64,000 nt of DNA from Bacillus fonticola (lineage in GTDB: Bacteria > Bacillota > Bacilli > Bacillales > JC228). Made by a program: the position numbers and the translations under genes. The DNA lies in contig NZ_CP052135.1 of NCBI RefSeq assembly GCF_012955605.1, forward strand, positions 1,209,501 to 1,273,500, in the 5' to 3' direction. Numbering within the stretch: the stretch's first letter is position 1; each line of letters begins with the position of its first letter. The notes beneath the pieces were generated by a model. It did no database searches, had not been told where the DNA came from, and saw only the letters and a program-made list of their open reading frames with translations. Shown here piece after piece: positions 55,884 to 64,000 of the stretch.

Positions 55884-56423
55884 ATGCCGTTAACACCACT
55901 TGATATTCATAATAAAGAATTTACACGAGGTTTTCGTGGATACGATGAAGATGAAGTAAATGAATTTCTCGACCAGATTATAAAAGATTTCGAGCTTTTG
56001 CTTCGCGAGAAAAAGGAGCTCGAAGAAAAATACAGCCAGCTTACTGATCGTCTCGGGCACTTTACAAATATTGAAGAAACGCTTAATAAATCCATCGTGA
56101 TCGCCCAGGAAGCTGGTGAAGAAGTCAAGCGTAACTCACAAAAAGAAGCGAAACTCATCGTTAAAGAAGCAGAGAAAAACGCGGACCGCATCGTAAACGA
56201 AGCATTAGGAAAAGCGCGAAGAATTGCCTTTGACATTGAAGACTTGAAGAAACAGTCAAAAGTATTCCGTACTCGTTTTAAAATGCTCATCGAAGCACAG
56301 CTGGACCTTATCGAAAACGATGATTGGGATGAATTGTTAGATTACGAGAAGGACGCTACGGACTTCATCTCCGTGAAGGATGAAGAGAACGAAAGTCGAT
56401 CTGTCTCGTCCTCCCGCTCTTGA
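55884..56423 (+). CDS. divIVA: Septum/pole-site protein DivIVA
   Basis: A 179-residue coiled-coil protein that marks strongly curved membrane at septa and poles. N-terminal lipid-binding domain PLTPLDIHNKEFTRGFRGYD followed by EDEVNEFLDQI, then coiled coil to about residue 150 and an acidic/serine tail. ATG 55884 follows GGAGGTGC. The in-frame ATG at 55845 precedes that site and is not used. Confidence 0.95.
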   Translation: MPLTPLDIHNKEFTRGFRGYDEDEVNEFLDQIIKDFELLLREKKELEEKYSQLTDRLGHFTNIEETLNKSIVIAQEAGEEVKRNSQKEAKLIVKEAEKNADRIVNEALGKARRIAFDIEDLKKQSKVFRTRFKMLIEAQLDLIENDDWDELLDYEKDATDFISVKDEENESRSVSSSRS

Positions 56424-56471
56424 CGTTGTATTCCCAAATTGCATATAATGTGCACATACATGTTGAATAGA

Positions 56472-56718
56472 GGAACGGCGTTGAAAGGGACAGTAAGCAT
56501 TTCTTCACTCTTTGTAGCGAGCTAGGGATGGTGTGAGCCTAGTAAGAGCGAAATGTCGAAAATCCCCCTTGAGTCTCATATGAACGGGAAAGCCTTAGTA
56601 ATGATGAGCGTACTGTCACGTTACGACAGCGAAAGTGGGCGCATTATGCGTCAAACTGGGTGGTACCACGGGAAAACACTTCTCGTCCCAATTTGGGGAT
56701 GAGAAGTGTTTTTTGTTT
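56472..56718 (+). ncRNA. T-box leader of ileS
   Basis: The T-box sequence TGGGTGGTACCACG is at 56,657-56,670. The terminator is ACACTTCTC / GAGAAGTGT plus T-run (56,676-56,715), and upstream pairing regions for stem I lie around 56,495-56,560. Uncharged tRNA-Ile would favour the antiterminator and allow ileS expression. I could not assign the specifier codon by eye with certainty, and the 5' boundary is approximate. Confidence 0.9.
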
Positions 56719-56764
56719 GCTAATCTTTCAACCTGATGACTTATATATGGAAGGTGGAACTACA

Positions 56765-59524
56765 GTGGAATACAAAGATACCCTACTAATGCCAAAAACT
56801 GAGTTTCCGATGCGAGGAAATTTGCCGAAACGCGAACCGGAAATGCAAGCACGATGGGAAGAGATGGACATTTATAAAAAAGTTCAGGAGCGGACAAATG
56901 GCCGTCCTAAGTACGTATTGCACGATGGCCCTCCGTATGCTAATGGAGATATCCATATGGGGCACGCCCTCAATAAAGTGCTGAAAGATATGATCGTTCG
57001 CTATCGTTCCATGTCGGGATACGACTCTCCGTACGTTCCAGGTTGGGACACACACGGTCTACCAATCGAGCAAAAGCTAACGAATAGTGGTGTGAATCGT
57101 AAGGAAATGACGGTTGCTGAATTCCGTCAAAAGTGTATGGAATATGCGCTAGAGCAAGTGGATATTCAACGAGAAAGCTTTAAAAAGCTAGGGATTCGCG
57201 GTGACTGGGATCACCCGTACATTACGCTCCAGCCGGAATACGAAGCGCAGCAAATTCGTGTATTTGGTGAAATGGCGGACAAAGGCTTTATTTACAAAGG
57301 GAAAAAGCCTGTCTACTGGTCGCCGTCTAGTGAATCTGCTTTAGCAGAAGCGGAAATCGAGTATCAAGAAAAGCGTTCTCCATCTATTTATGTAAACTTT
57401 GCGGTTACTGATGGCAAAGGCGTGTTGAAAGAAGGAACGAAGGTAGTTATTTGGACAACGACACCTTGGACGATTCCAGCAAACTTAGGCATCGCCCTTC
57501 ACCCTGAGTTAGATTACGTGGTCGCAGAGGCAAATGGTTCCACTTATGTTGTAGCAAAAGAACTACTAGAAACAGTTTCTGAAAAGCTTGAGTGGACGGA
57601 CGTAACAACTGTGAAAACCGTAAAGGGAGCGGATCTCGAGCGTGTTGTTTGTCAGCATCCGTTTTACGACAGAGAATCACTCGTTATCTTAGGTGAACAC
57701 GTTACAACAGATAGTGGAACAGGCTGTGTTCATACGGCACCAGGTCACGGGGAAGACGACTTTTTGGTCGGGAAGCAGTATGGTTTAGACGTCCTATGCC
57801 CTGTCGATGAAAAAGGTGTCTTTACGGACGAAGCACCTGGTTTTGAAGGAGTATTTTACGATACAGCAAACAAAGCGATTACAGAAAAGCTTCAAGAAGT
57901 GAATGCGCTTGAAAAACTTGAGTTCATTACACACTCTTACCCACATGACTGGCGTACGAAAAAACCGACCATTTTCCGTGCCACAGCACAATGGTTCGCA
58001 TCCATTGAACCGATCCGTGAGCAGCTCTTGAGCGAAATTCAAAACGTGAAATGGTATACAGGCTGGGGAGAAGCGCGCCTTTATAACATGATTCGCGATC
58101 GCGGTGATTGGTGTATTTCCCGTCAGCGTGCGTGGGGTGTGCCGATTCCGGTGTTTTACGCCGAGGATGGGGAGGATATTTTAACGAAGGACACGGTTGA
58201 ACATGTTGCTCAATTGTTTGCGAAACATGGATCAAATATTTGGTTTGAGTGGGATGCTAAAGAACTCCTTCCAGAAGGATTTACTCACCCCGGAAGTCCA
58301 AACGGTGAATTCCGGAAAGAACAAGATATTATGGATGTTTGGTTTGATTCTGGTTCGTCGCATTATGCCGTGTTAGCCGCACGGGAAGAGTTAACACATC
58401 CTGCAGATTTATATATCGAAGGCTCTGATCAATACCGTGGCTGGTTCAACTCTAGTTTGATTACGAGTGTGGCTGTTACAGGTCATGCCCCTTATAAAGA
58501 AGTCGTTTCAAACGGCTTTACAGTTGATGAAAAAGGCAGGAAAATGTCTAAATCGATCGGCAACGTCATTGCTCCAGAGCAGGTGACGAAGCAGTATGGT
58601 GCCGACGTGTTGCGCCTGTGGGTATCTTCAGTAGATTACCGTGCAGACGTAAAAGTGTTTATGGAAAACTTCAAGCAAGTGTCTGAAGTGTATCGGAAGC
58701 TACGTAACACGTTCCGCTTCCTACTCGGTAACTTAGCTGACTTCACCCCGTCTGAGCATCGCGTGGCTGTGGAAGATTTGCGTGACATGGATCAGTACAT
58801 GTACGCACGTCTACAAGAAGTTATTGCGAAAGTAAACGATAGCTACGAATCATACGATTTTGCGACGATTTACCATGCAGTGAACAACTTCGTCACGATT
58901 GATTTAAGCTCGTTCTACTTGGATGTGGCAAAAGATGTCGTGTACGTCGAGGCACCAAATGATCACGCCCGTCGTTCTATGCAAACGGTGATGTACGATA
59001 CGGTTGTCAGCTTAACAAAGCTACTAGCACCGATCTTAGTACACACAGCAGACGAAGTATGGGCACACATTCCTGAAGTGACGGAGGATAGCGTTCAGCT
59101 AACAGACTTACCGAAAGCGGAGCAGCTACCACACGCGGAGGCACTTTTCTCACGCTGGAACACGTTTCTACAGCTACGCGATGACGTACTGAAAGCGCTA
59201 GAAGAAGCCCGTAACGAAAAGAAAATCGGGAAATCACTCCAGGCACACGTGAGCCTATTCGTGAATGAAGAAACGAAACAACTTCTAGGGCAGATGAAAG
59301 AGCCACTTCATCAGCTCTTCATTGTGTCTCGTTACTCAGTGTCAACAGAAAGCGCACCTACTGAAGCGTTGAAACTTCAACATGCATCAGTTCTTGTAAC
59401 ACCAGCAGAAGGCGAACGCTGTGAACGGTGCTGGACGGTGTCGACTGAAGTGGGTAGCCAAGGGCAACACCCAGAACTTTGTGGGCGTTGTGCGGCAGTT
59501 GTTACAGAGCACTATGCTGGATAA
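56765..59524 (+). CDS. ileS: Isoleucyl-tRNA synthetase
   Basis: A 919-residue class I synthetase. HIGH motif as HMGHALNK in [17 protein letters not shown], editing (CP1) domain about 190-400 with [20 protein letters not shown] in [10 protein letters not shown], and C-terminal zinc finger CERCW...CGRC. It begins [20 protein letters not shown] as in B. subtilis. GTG 56765 after AAGGTGG. Regulated by the T-box upstream. A terminator follows. Confidence 0.97.
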   Translation: MEYKDTLLMPKTEFPMRGNLPKREPEMQARWEEMDIYKKVQERTNGRPKYVLHDGPPYANGDIHMGHALNKVLKDMIVRYRSMSGYDSPYVPGWDTHGLPIEQKLTNSGVNRKEMTVAEFRQKCMEYALEQVDIQRESFKKLGIRGDWDHPYITLQPEYEAQQIRVFGEMADKGFIYKGKKPVYWSPSSESALAEAEIEYQEKRSPSIYVNFAVTDGKGVLKEGTKVVIWTTTPWTIPANLGIALHPELDYVVAEANGSTYVVAKELLETVSEKLEWTDVTTVKTVKGADLERVVCQHPFYDRESLVILGEHVTTDSGTGCVHTAPGHGEDDFLVGKQYGLDVLCPVDEKGVFTDEAPGFEGVFYDTANKAITEKLQEVNALEKLEFITHSYPHDWRTKKPTIFRATAQWFASIEPIREQLLSEIQNVKWYTGWGEARLYNMIRDRGDWCISRQRAWGVPIPVFYAEDGEDILTKDTVEHVAQLFAKHGSNIWFEWDAKELLPEGFTHPGSPNGEFRKEQDIMDVWFDSGSSHYAVLAAREELTHPADLYIEGSDQYRGWFNSSLITSVAVTGHAPYKEVVSNGFTVDEKGRKMSKSIGNVIAPEQVTKQYGADVLRLWVSSVDYRADVKVFMENFKQVSEVYRKLRNTFRFLLGNLADFTPSEHRVAVEDLRDMDQYMYARLQEVIAKVNDSYESYDFATIYHAVNNFVTIDLSSFYLDVAKDVVYVEAPNDHARRSMQTVMYDTVVSLTKLLAPILVHTADEVWAHIPEVTEDSVQLTDLPKAEQLPHAEALFSRWNTFLQLRDDVLKALEEARNEKKIGKSLQAHVSLFVNEETKQLLGQMKEPLHQLFIVSRYSVSTESAPTEALKLQHASVLVTPAEGERCERCWTVSTEVGSQGQHPELCGRCAAVVTEHYAG

Positions 59525-59529
59525 AATCA

Positions 59530-59573
59530 ACCAAAAAAACCTTTCCATCAATAGGGTGGAGAGGTTTTTTTGT
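59530..59573 (+). terminator. Terminator of ileS
   Basis: AAAAAAACCT...CC / GG...AGGTTTTTTT stem with T-run. Confidence 0.88.
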
Positions 59574-59640
59574 GAGCAAAGAAAATATCTTCGCGACAAA
59601 GTTCGACCTATAATACGGCAGTACAGGAGGTCTACTATAG

Positions 59641-59907
59641 CTTTTTATCTGTAAGGAAGGAAGAGCACCGATATCTGAGAAATTTGCGATGAAAATGTTC
59701 GGTCTGGGCTCGGCATCTGGGCAGTTGTACAATGTCGGATCTAAATTTGCACCGACAGCTATGAACCCGTTTACAGTAGATCACAAAATTTCCAAAGGAC
59801 CAGGTCCATTAAAGGAGTGGACAGCGATCCGTGAATTTCCTGCCCCAGAAAAAAACCGATTCCGGGATTGGTTTACACATCGCGATCATGGAGGGGACAA
59901 AGAATGA
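59641..59907 (+). pseudogene. lutB: C-terminal remnant of lutB
   Basis: The readable frame starts after a TAG at 59,638 and gives [15 protein letters not shown], then [19 protein letters not shown] and FRDWF, ending in GGDKE. This is the C-terminus of the iron-sulfur L-lactate utilisation protein LutB. The cluster-binding N-terminal part and the lutA gene are missing. It overlaps the following lutC remnant by four bases, as in an intact operon, so this is a truncated end, not a gene in use. Confidence 0.82.
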
Positions 59908-60604
59908 TCTATAATCGTGAAAAAATGCTTCACAATATCTCGAAAAACTTAGGTAGAGAAGCGAATACTACTACTACTCCAACACGAAAATGGAAGCACG
60001 CACCTCAGTGGGAAGTTTATAGAGGCTACACACAAAAACAGTTAGTGGACATACTCGCAGAGCAGTGCTCAAAAATCCACACTGATTTTATTCAGACGTC
60101 AGAGGAGTATCTTCCGAAAAGGTAGTAGCTGGCTATGGCGGCGGGCCAATCATGACTTGGGATGATCCCCGCTTTGAAGAGTACGGAATGAACCATTTAT
60201 TAGAGGTCGATTGGCCCGAAAATAACATAGACGTCAACATTTGGAATCCTTCGCTAGGGAGAAAAAATATTGAACTAGCAGAAAAAGCAAACGTCAGCAT
60301 CACGTTTAGTGATCAGACGCTTGCAGAATCAGGAACCGCTGTCTTATTTAGCGATAAGGGAAAAGGACGTGCGGTCAGTCTATTACCGACAACCTATATC
60401 GCCATTATCCCGAAAAGCACGATTGTTCTCGTATTACGCAAGCGGCTCACAGCATTCACAGGCGCATTGAGGATGGCGAACAGATTTCCTCATGCATCAA
60501 ATTTTATTTCAGGACCTAGTAACTCCGCTGATATTGAAATGAACTTAGTTGTTGGTGTTCATGGACCGGTGAAAGCGACTTACATTGTAGTTCAAGATAG
60601 GTAA
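59904..60604 (+). pseudogene. lutC: Frameshifted lutC remnant (LUD domain)
   Basis: LutC-like throughout, but broken. Frame one (59,904-60,125) runs from IYNREKMLHNISKNLGREA to EEYLPKR, then TAG. The sequence continues from about 60,123 in another frame (GYGGGPIMTWDDPRF). At about 60,428 one base is missing, and at 60,499-60,501 one extra A restores the frame. Between these points the original frame reads RITQAAHSIHRRIEDGEQIS. The end NFISGPSNSADIEMNLVVGV is well preserved. Three indels make it a pseudogene. A long terminator follows. Confidence 0.85.
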
Positions 60605-60606
60605 GT

Positions 60607-60656
60607 TGAAACAATAAACACCTTTCCACCTTGATGGGGGAGGGTGTTTATTGTCA
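60607..60656 (+). terminator. Terminator of the lut remnant
   Basis: ACAATAAACACC / GGTGTTTATTGT stem with an inner CCACC / GG pairing. It is still intact after the lutC remnant. Confidence 0.8.
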
Positions 60657-60682
60657 TCTTAACTTCTCAGGATTTTTAATTT

Positions 60683-60823
60683 TTATCGACAACACCTCTC
60701 ACAGTCCAAACAAACGTTGTACATTTTCCCAGAACCGAATGCCATTTTCTTATTGACTGGTAGAAGATTTATAAAATCGGTTGCCTCCACAAACGTATTA
60801 CCTCCACAGATTTTGCAAGTCAC
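60683..60823 (-). CDS. Possible 46-residue zinc-ribbon protein
   Basis: Minus-strand frame starting at GTG: TCKICGGNTFVEATDFINL, then MAFGSGKMYNVCLDCERCC and stop. Two C-x2-C pairs suggest a small zinc ribbon. No clear ribosome site is visible before the GTG, and it sits in a decayed region, so it may be a relic. Function unknown. Confidence 0.4.
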   Translation of the reverse strand: MTCKICGGNTFVEATDFINLLPVNKKMAFGSGKMYNVCLDCERCCR

Positions 60824-60953
60824 TTGATTGAGTCAAGAGTTAACGGGAGTTTTTTATATAAGAATTCCAAGTATATTCTAAAAGCCTTTTACGCCCTGTC
60901 TTGTAAGCGGTTTCTAAAGTGCTGGCATTGCTCATCTTTGTATTTCTGCTAAT

Positions 60954-62188
60954 TTAGCCAGCTAGCCCCTTAAGTGCGGCATAAAGTGGCTTCGCTACTG
61001 GTATGTTTTGACGTACGAGTTCGGCTACTTGCTTCGGAATAGATCGGACTTGTCGCGTGCGTTTCTGAATGCCTTCTGATTTTTCGAGTCTTTCCAGTAG
61101 GACCCCAGCTACAGTTTGAATGGACCAGCCATTCAAACTCGCCAGAAACACATCCAACATACTCATCAAGCCTGTCTCACACCAGGCACGACCCCCTTTA
61201 AAGCGCTTGGCAAACACGTGCATCGTGCCTTCTGCTCTTCCCATCGGTCTCATGCCCTTTGTCGAGGTGTTTGTCTCTAGGCTCAACCACGTTCTGTAAT
61301 CCTGAAGTCCTTCTTTGTTTTTGGTCAGAAGCGCAATGAATTTCTCCAATTTCTCCTCTCGTTCTTCCGTCTGCAGAGTACCTACCGCACTGTTCAGCTC
61401 AAGAAATAAACCGTCTACATCGTAACGGGCTAAGGTTTTACGCAACTCACGATAGCGCGGATGATCATGAAACAGTTCTTTGATCTCCTTCGCGATGTGA
61501 AATCGGTCCAGACAGACAAAAGCGGAGGGTCCGAAGTGATCTCTCGCGTGCTGAATCCAAGTCGCTCCGTCTCCGTTGATGATCAATAGAGTCTGCTTCG
61601 GGTCGTATCCATACTGGTCGAGTAAGAACGTCTCAAACCCTTCCCAGAAAGGGGCTTTGCCTTTATGTACGTAGTGTTTCTTGTTGACTAGAGAGGTCCG
61701 CTTCCCATTGCGACTCCATCCTTCATGTACCGCTGCGATTTTCACTTCCTTCCCTCTTTTTGAAGAGCGTTGGAATTTCGTATACAAGCCGTCCACTTCT
61801 ACAAACAAGACGCGTTGTGACGTTTTTCGGAAGGGGAGGGAACAGACTGAGCGGCTAGGACTCGCTGACGAACGGATTCGTGGCTCATCACACTGTAACC
61901 GAGAAACTGCTTCAGCGCATGAGAGGCCTTGCGATAGGAGCCTTGCGTTGCCATTTCTAGTGCCATTTTTTCTAGGTTAGGAGAGAACCCTCCACCGTTG
62001 AATTGAATGGTTTGATCGAGTAGGAACACGTATTGCCCTGTCTCGCGATCTCGATAGTATCTTCTTTGGATTTCCACAAATCCGAATAGCGTTTCCTGCT
62101 GGCACCATTTATTTTCCTTTAACTCAAATCTCTTTTTATCCCGGTTCTCTGCTAGTTGTTTGTCTACGTCCTGTAAAACCTCCGTCAC
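60954..62188 (-). pseudogene. ISLre2-family transposase, frameshifted and N-truncated
   Basis: Two minus-strand frames make one transposase. The N-terminal part (62,188-61,799, TEVLQDVDKQLAENRDKKR, ETLFGFVEIQRRYYRDRETG) joins the C-terminal part (61,808-60,954, FVEVDGLYTKFQRS, IINGDGATWIQHARDHF, RPMGRAEGTMHVFAKRFKGGR). The shift is at a run of five A (GAAAAACG). Reading back one base there gives EKTSQRVLFVEVDG. An in-frame TAG just before the first part shows that the usual N-terminal 20 or so residues are gone. Inverted ends were not identified. Confidence 0.85.
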
Positions 62189-62501
62189 TAGATTCAGCTA
62201 TGAGGAGTAAATATAGATAGTTATATGGCGGCCTTCAATTTTTAATGTTAAAATTTACCATATACATTAAGTTATTTTTTTGCCAAAAAAGTAATTTTAA
62301 ATTAGTTTTTATCTATTTTATTTTTGGCTCTAATTAAACATGAACATGTAAAATCGGTGCCTGTTGTAAACGCTAAACTAGAATCAACAGTTTTCCTCAA
62401 ATAGAAATGAGCAGAAAACTACAAATAAGATTAAACAGTTCCCTACTATTGGCTCACTTTTAATATACTTATACTAGTCTATTGAAGGTGAGGAGTTAGG
62501 A
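62189..62501. other. AT-rich stretch between the two insertion sequences
   Basis: About 310 bases, clearly more A+T-rich than the rest. It has an inverted pair AGTTTTC / GAAAACT (62,388-62,423) and probably includes the left end of the IS21 element. No gene seen. Confidence 0.4.
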
Positions 62502-64000
62502 GTGAACCGCTTCATGAATTACATCGACATTCAACGATTATACAAAGAAGGTTTTTCAAAGAGTGCCATTTCTAGAAAACTGAATATATCAAGAAATAGG
62601 GTGATAGATTATTTGAAAATGACACCAGAGGAATTTCAAGAGTTTGCTATCTCTCTGCAAACGAGAGAGAAGAGGTTAGATCCATACCATAATGACCTTC
62701 TTGGTTGGTTGCGGGAACATCCTGATCTTACAGGTGCTCAGGCATTTGATTGGCTGGAGGAGAAGTTGAATTTCAAAGGAGTGGCGGAAAACACGGTACG
62801 AAATTATTTAAATGACATGAGAGATATCTACCATATTCCAAGAGTCAGTATACAGCGTACCTACTCATCCGTTCCAGAGCTGCCCATGGGGCAACAAGCA
62901 CAAGTGGACTTCGGGCAAACCGTTGTGAAGGATAAGCACGGGGGTAACAAGAGACTTTTCTTTATCGCATTTGTTCTCTCCCATTCTCAATTCAAATATG
63001 TAGAGTGGCTGGACCGGCCGTTTCGAACAGCTGATGTGATTCGAATGCATGAAAACGCCTTTCATCATTTCGGGGGGATCCCAACGGAAATGGTGTATGA
63101 CCAAGATGCGTTGTTGGCCATAAGTGAAAATGCGGGAGACCTCATTATGACAGCAGAATTCACGAAGTATCACCAAACCCGTCAATTCACCATCCATCTC
63201 TGTCGAAAGAGCGATCCAGAGTCAAAAGGAAAAATTGAACAAGTCGTTAAATTTGTTAAAAATAACTTCAGTAAAAATCGCGTCTTTGACAATATTACAG
63301 ACTGGAATATCTCCTGTAACGCTTGGTTGAAGCGGACGGGCAATTACAAGGTTCATCACAATACAAAAAAGAGACCTTCTGAAGTGCACGCCCTGGAAAA
63401 GCAGCACTTAAGGAAAGTCTCTGGTACTTACATTTTTGAAAATGTTCTCTCAGCTAGTATAACAAGAAGGATCCAGAAGGACAACGTCATTCGTTTCGGT
63501 GGGAACCGTTACAGTGTTCCTCGAGGAACGTACAGACAAGACGCTTCCAATATCGTTTATCTTCAAGAGGATGAAGGGATTTTGTATATTAAACTGAAGC
63601 AGACAGGGTCTATATTGGCAAAACATCAGATTCCAGAAGGCAGAGGACTGCTCATCGCGAACGGAACATGTCCAAAAGAGAGACCTTCATTCGAGAAGTA
63701 GAAGGGGTGTTTGTAGATAAAGAAAACATTCAGTGGCTCGTACAGCAATTGAAAGAAAAGTATCCACGTCATATGTTAGATCAATTGAAAGTGCTACAAA
63801 ACACAATAAGAAAATACCCGGGGTACAGCGAGCAAGCGCTGAAAGAGATGAAAAAGCTTAATATGACGAGTGCAAATGATTTCAGAGATATCGCGCACGC
63901 ACTTTCTGTTCAGAGTCAAAGCACATCTCCTATAGTCGCTGAACCCAACCAAAAATATAAAGACATTATCGCTCCGGAACGCTCTGAAGATATTTATTTA
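62502..64000 (+). pseudogene. istA: IS21-family transposase istA, frameshifted, runs off the window
   Basis: N-terminal helix-turn-helix (IQRLYKEGFSKSAISRKLNISRNRVIDYL), then an rve integrase core with Asp in QAQVDFGQ, Asp in VYDQDALLA and Glu in ESKGKIEQVVKFVKNNFS, and the IS21 C-terminal part (RRIQKDNVIRFGGNRYSVP). The first frame stops at 63,701. From about 63,673 a second frame continues (SKRETFIREVEGVFVDKEN, WLVQQLKEKYPRHM) to the end of the window. This looks like one small indel. istB would lie beyond 64,000. Confidence 0.85.

Noticed and set aside
61795..61835. Programmed -1 frameshift in the ISLre2 transposase
   Set aside because: A one-base step back at GAAAAACG would restore the protein. 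But the family normally has a single frame, the heptamer is not a good slippery site, and the N-terminus is truncated anyway, so mutation is more likely.

Overview
The window is a chromosomal segment of an endospore-forming member of the Bacillaceae (Firmicutes). Gene order closely follows the Bacillus subtilis stretch from ctaG through the ylb genes, the dcw (division and cell wall) cluster, spoIIGA-sigE-sigG, the ylm genes, divIVA and ileS. Strong AGGAGG-type ribosome binding sites, frequent GTG and TTG starts, rho-independent terminators, a T-box leader and many sporulation genes (ylbJ, rsfA, spoVD, spoVE, spoIIGA, sigE, sigG, ylmC, csfG) support this. I cannot name the genus from sequence alone.

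Layout. 1-1,560: cytochrome oxidase assembly (ctaG, ctaM/yozB). 1,560-20,250: the ylb region, comprising an AI-2E type membrane protein, ylbA, a ylbC-like CAP protein, a thioesterase, ylbD, ylbE, ylbF (ricF), ylbG, the likely csfG sporulation RNA, rsmD (ylbH), coaD (ylbI), ylbJ, ylbK, ylbL, ylbM (tmcAL), ylbN, rpmF, rsfA (ylbO) and ylbP. Lineage-specific genes are mixed in: an unidentified lipoprotein, a 454-residue anchored protein and an enoyl-CoA hydratase relative. 20,440-23,550: a three-gene acyl-CoA carboxylase operon. 23,860-26,950: panE, a DUF3397 protein and bshC. 27,950-47,170: the dcw cluster mraZ, rsmH, ftsL, pbpB, spoVD, murE, mraY, murD, spoVE, murB, divIB, ylxW, ylxX, sbp, ftsA, ftsZ, with no murG. 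47,850-48,860: a NERD-domain gene embedded in repeat arrays. 49,690-52,430: spoIIGA, sigE, sigG. 52,680-59,530: ylmC, pgeF, ylmE, ylmG, ylmH, divIVA, T-box and ileS, with no sepF. 59,640-64,000: a decayed end with lutB and lutC remnants, a broken ISLre2-type transposase and a frameshifted IS21-type istA.

The feature that stands out is intergenic repeats. Exact 20-bp-period arrays occur at 17,381-17,780 (20 units of one sequence), 27,114-27,731 (31 units of another) and on both sides of the NERD gene (about 32 plus 30 units). Both unit types fit GATA-N3-GCG. Each array begins just after the terminator of an upstream operon, and decayed 20-bp traces occur elsewhere. A 126-bp hairpin element is duplicated between mraZ and rsmH and recurs inverted before sigG with compensatory base changes in its stem. 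A 181-bp element occurs as a tandem pair, an inverted diverged copy and a fragment. A GC-rich folded element lies between murE and mraY.

Functionally the window combines envelope synthesis and division (PBP2B, MurB/D/E, MraY, FtsA/L/Z, DivIB, DivIVA), the switch from vegetative to spore programmes (SpoIIGA cleaving pro-SigE, then SigG in the forespore) and housekeeping (CoaD, RsmD, RsmH, L32, IleS, bacillithiol synthesis). spoIIGA appears to start at a CTG codon, which restores the family N-terminus and puts the catalytic aspartate at residue 183.
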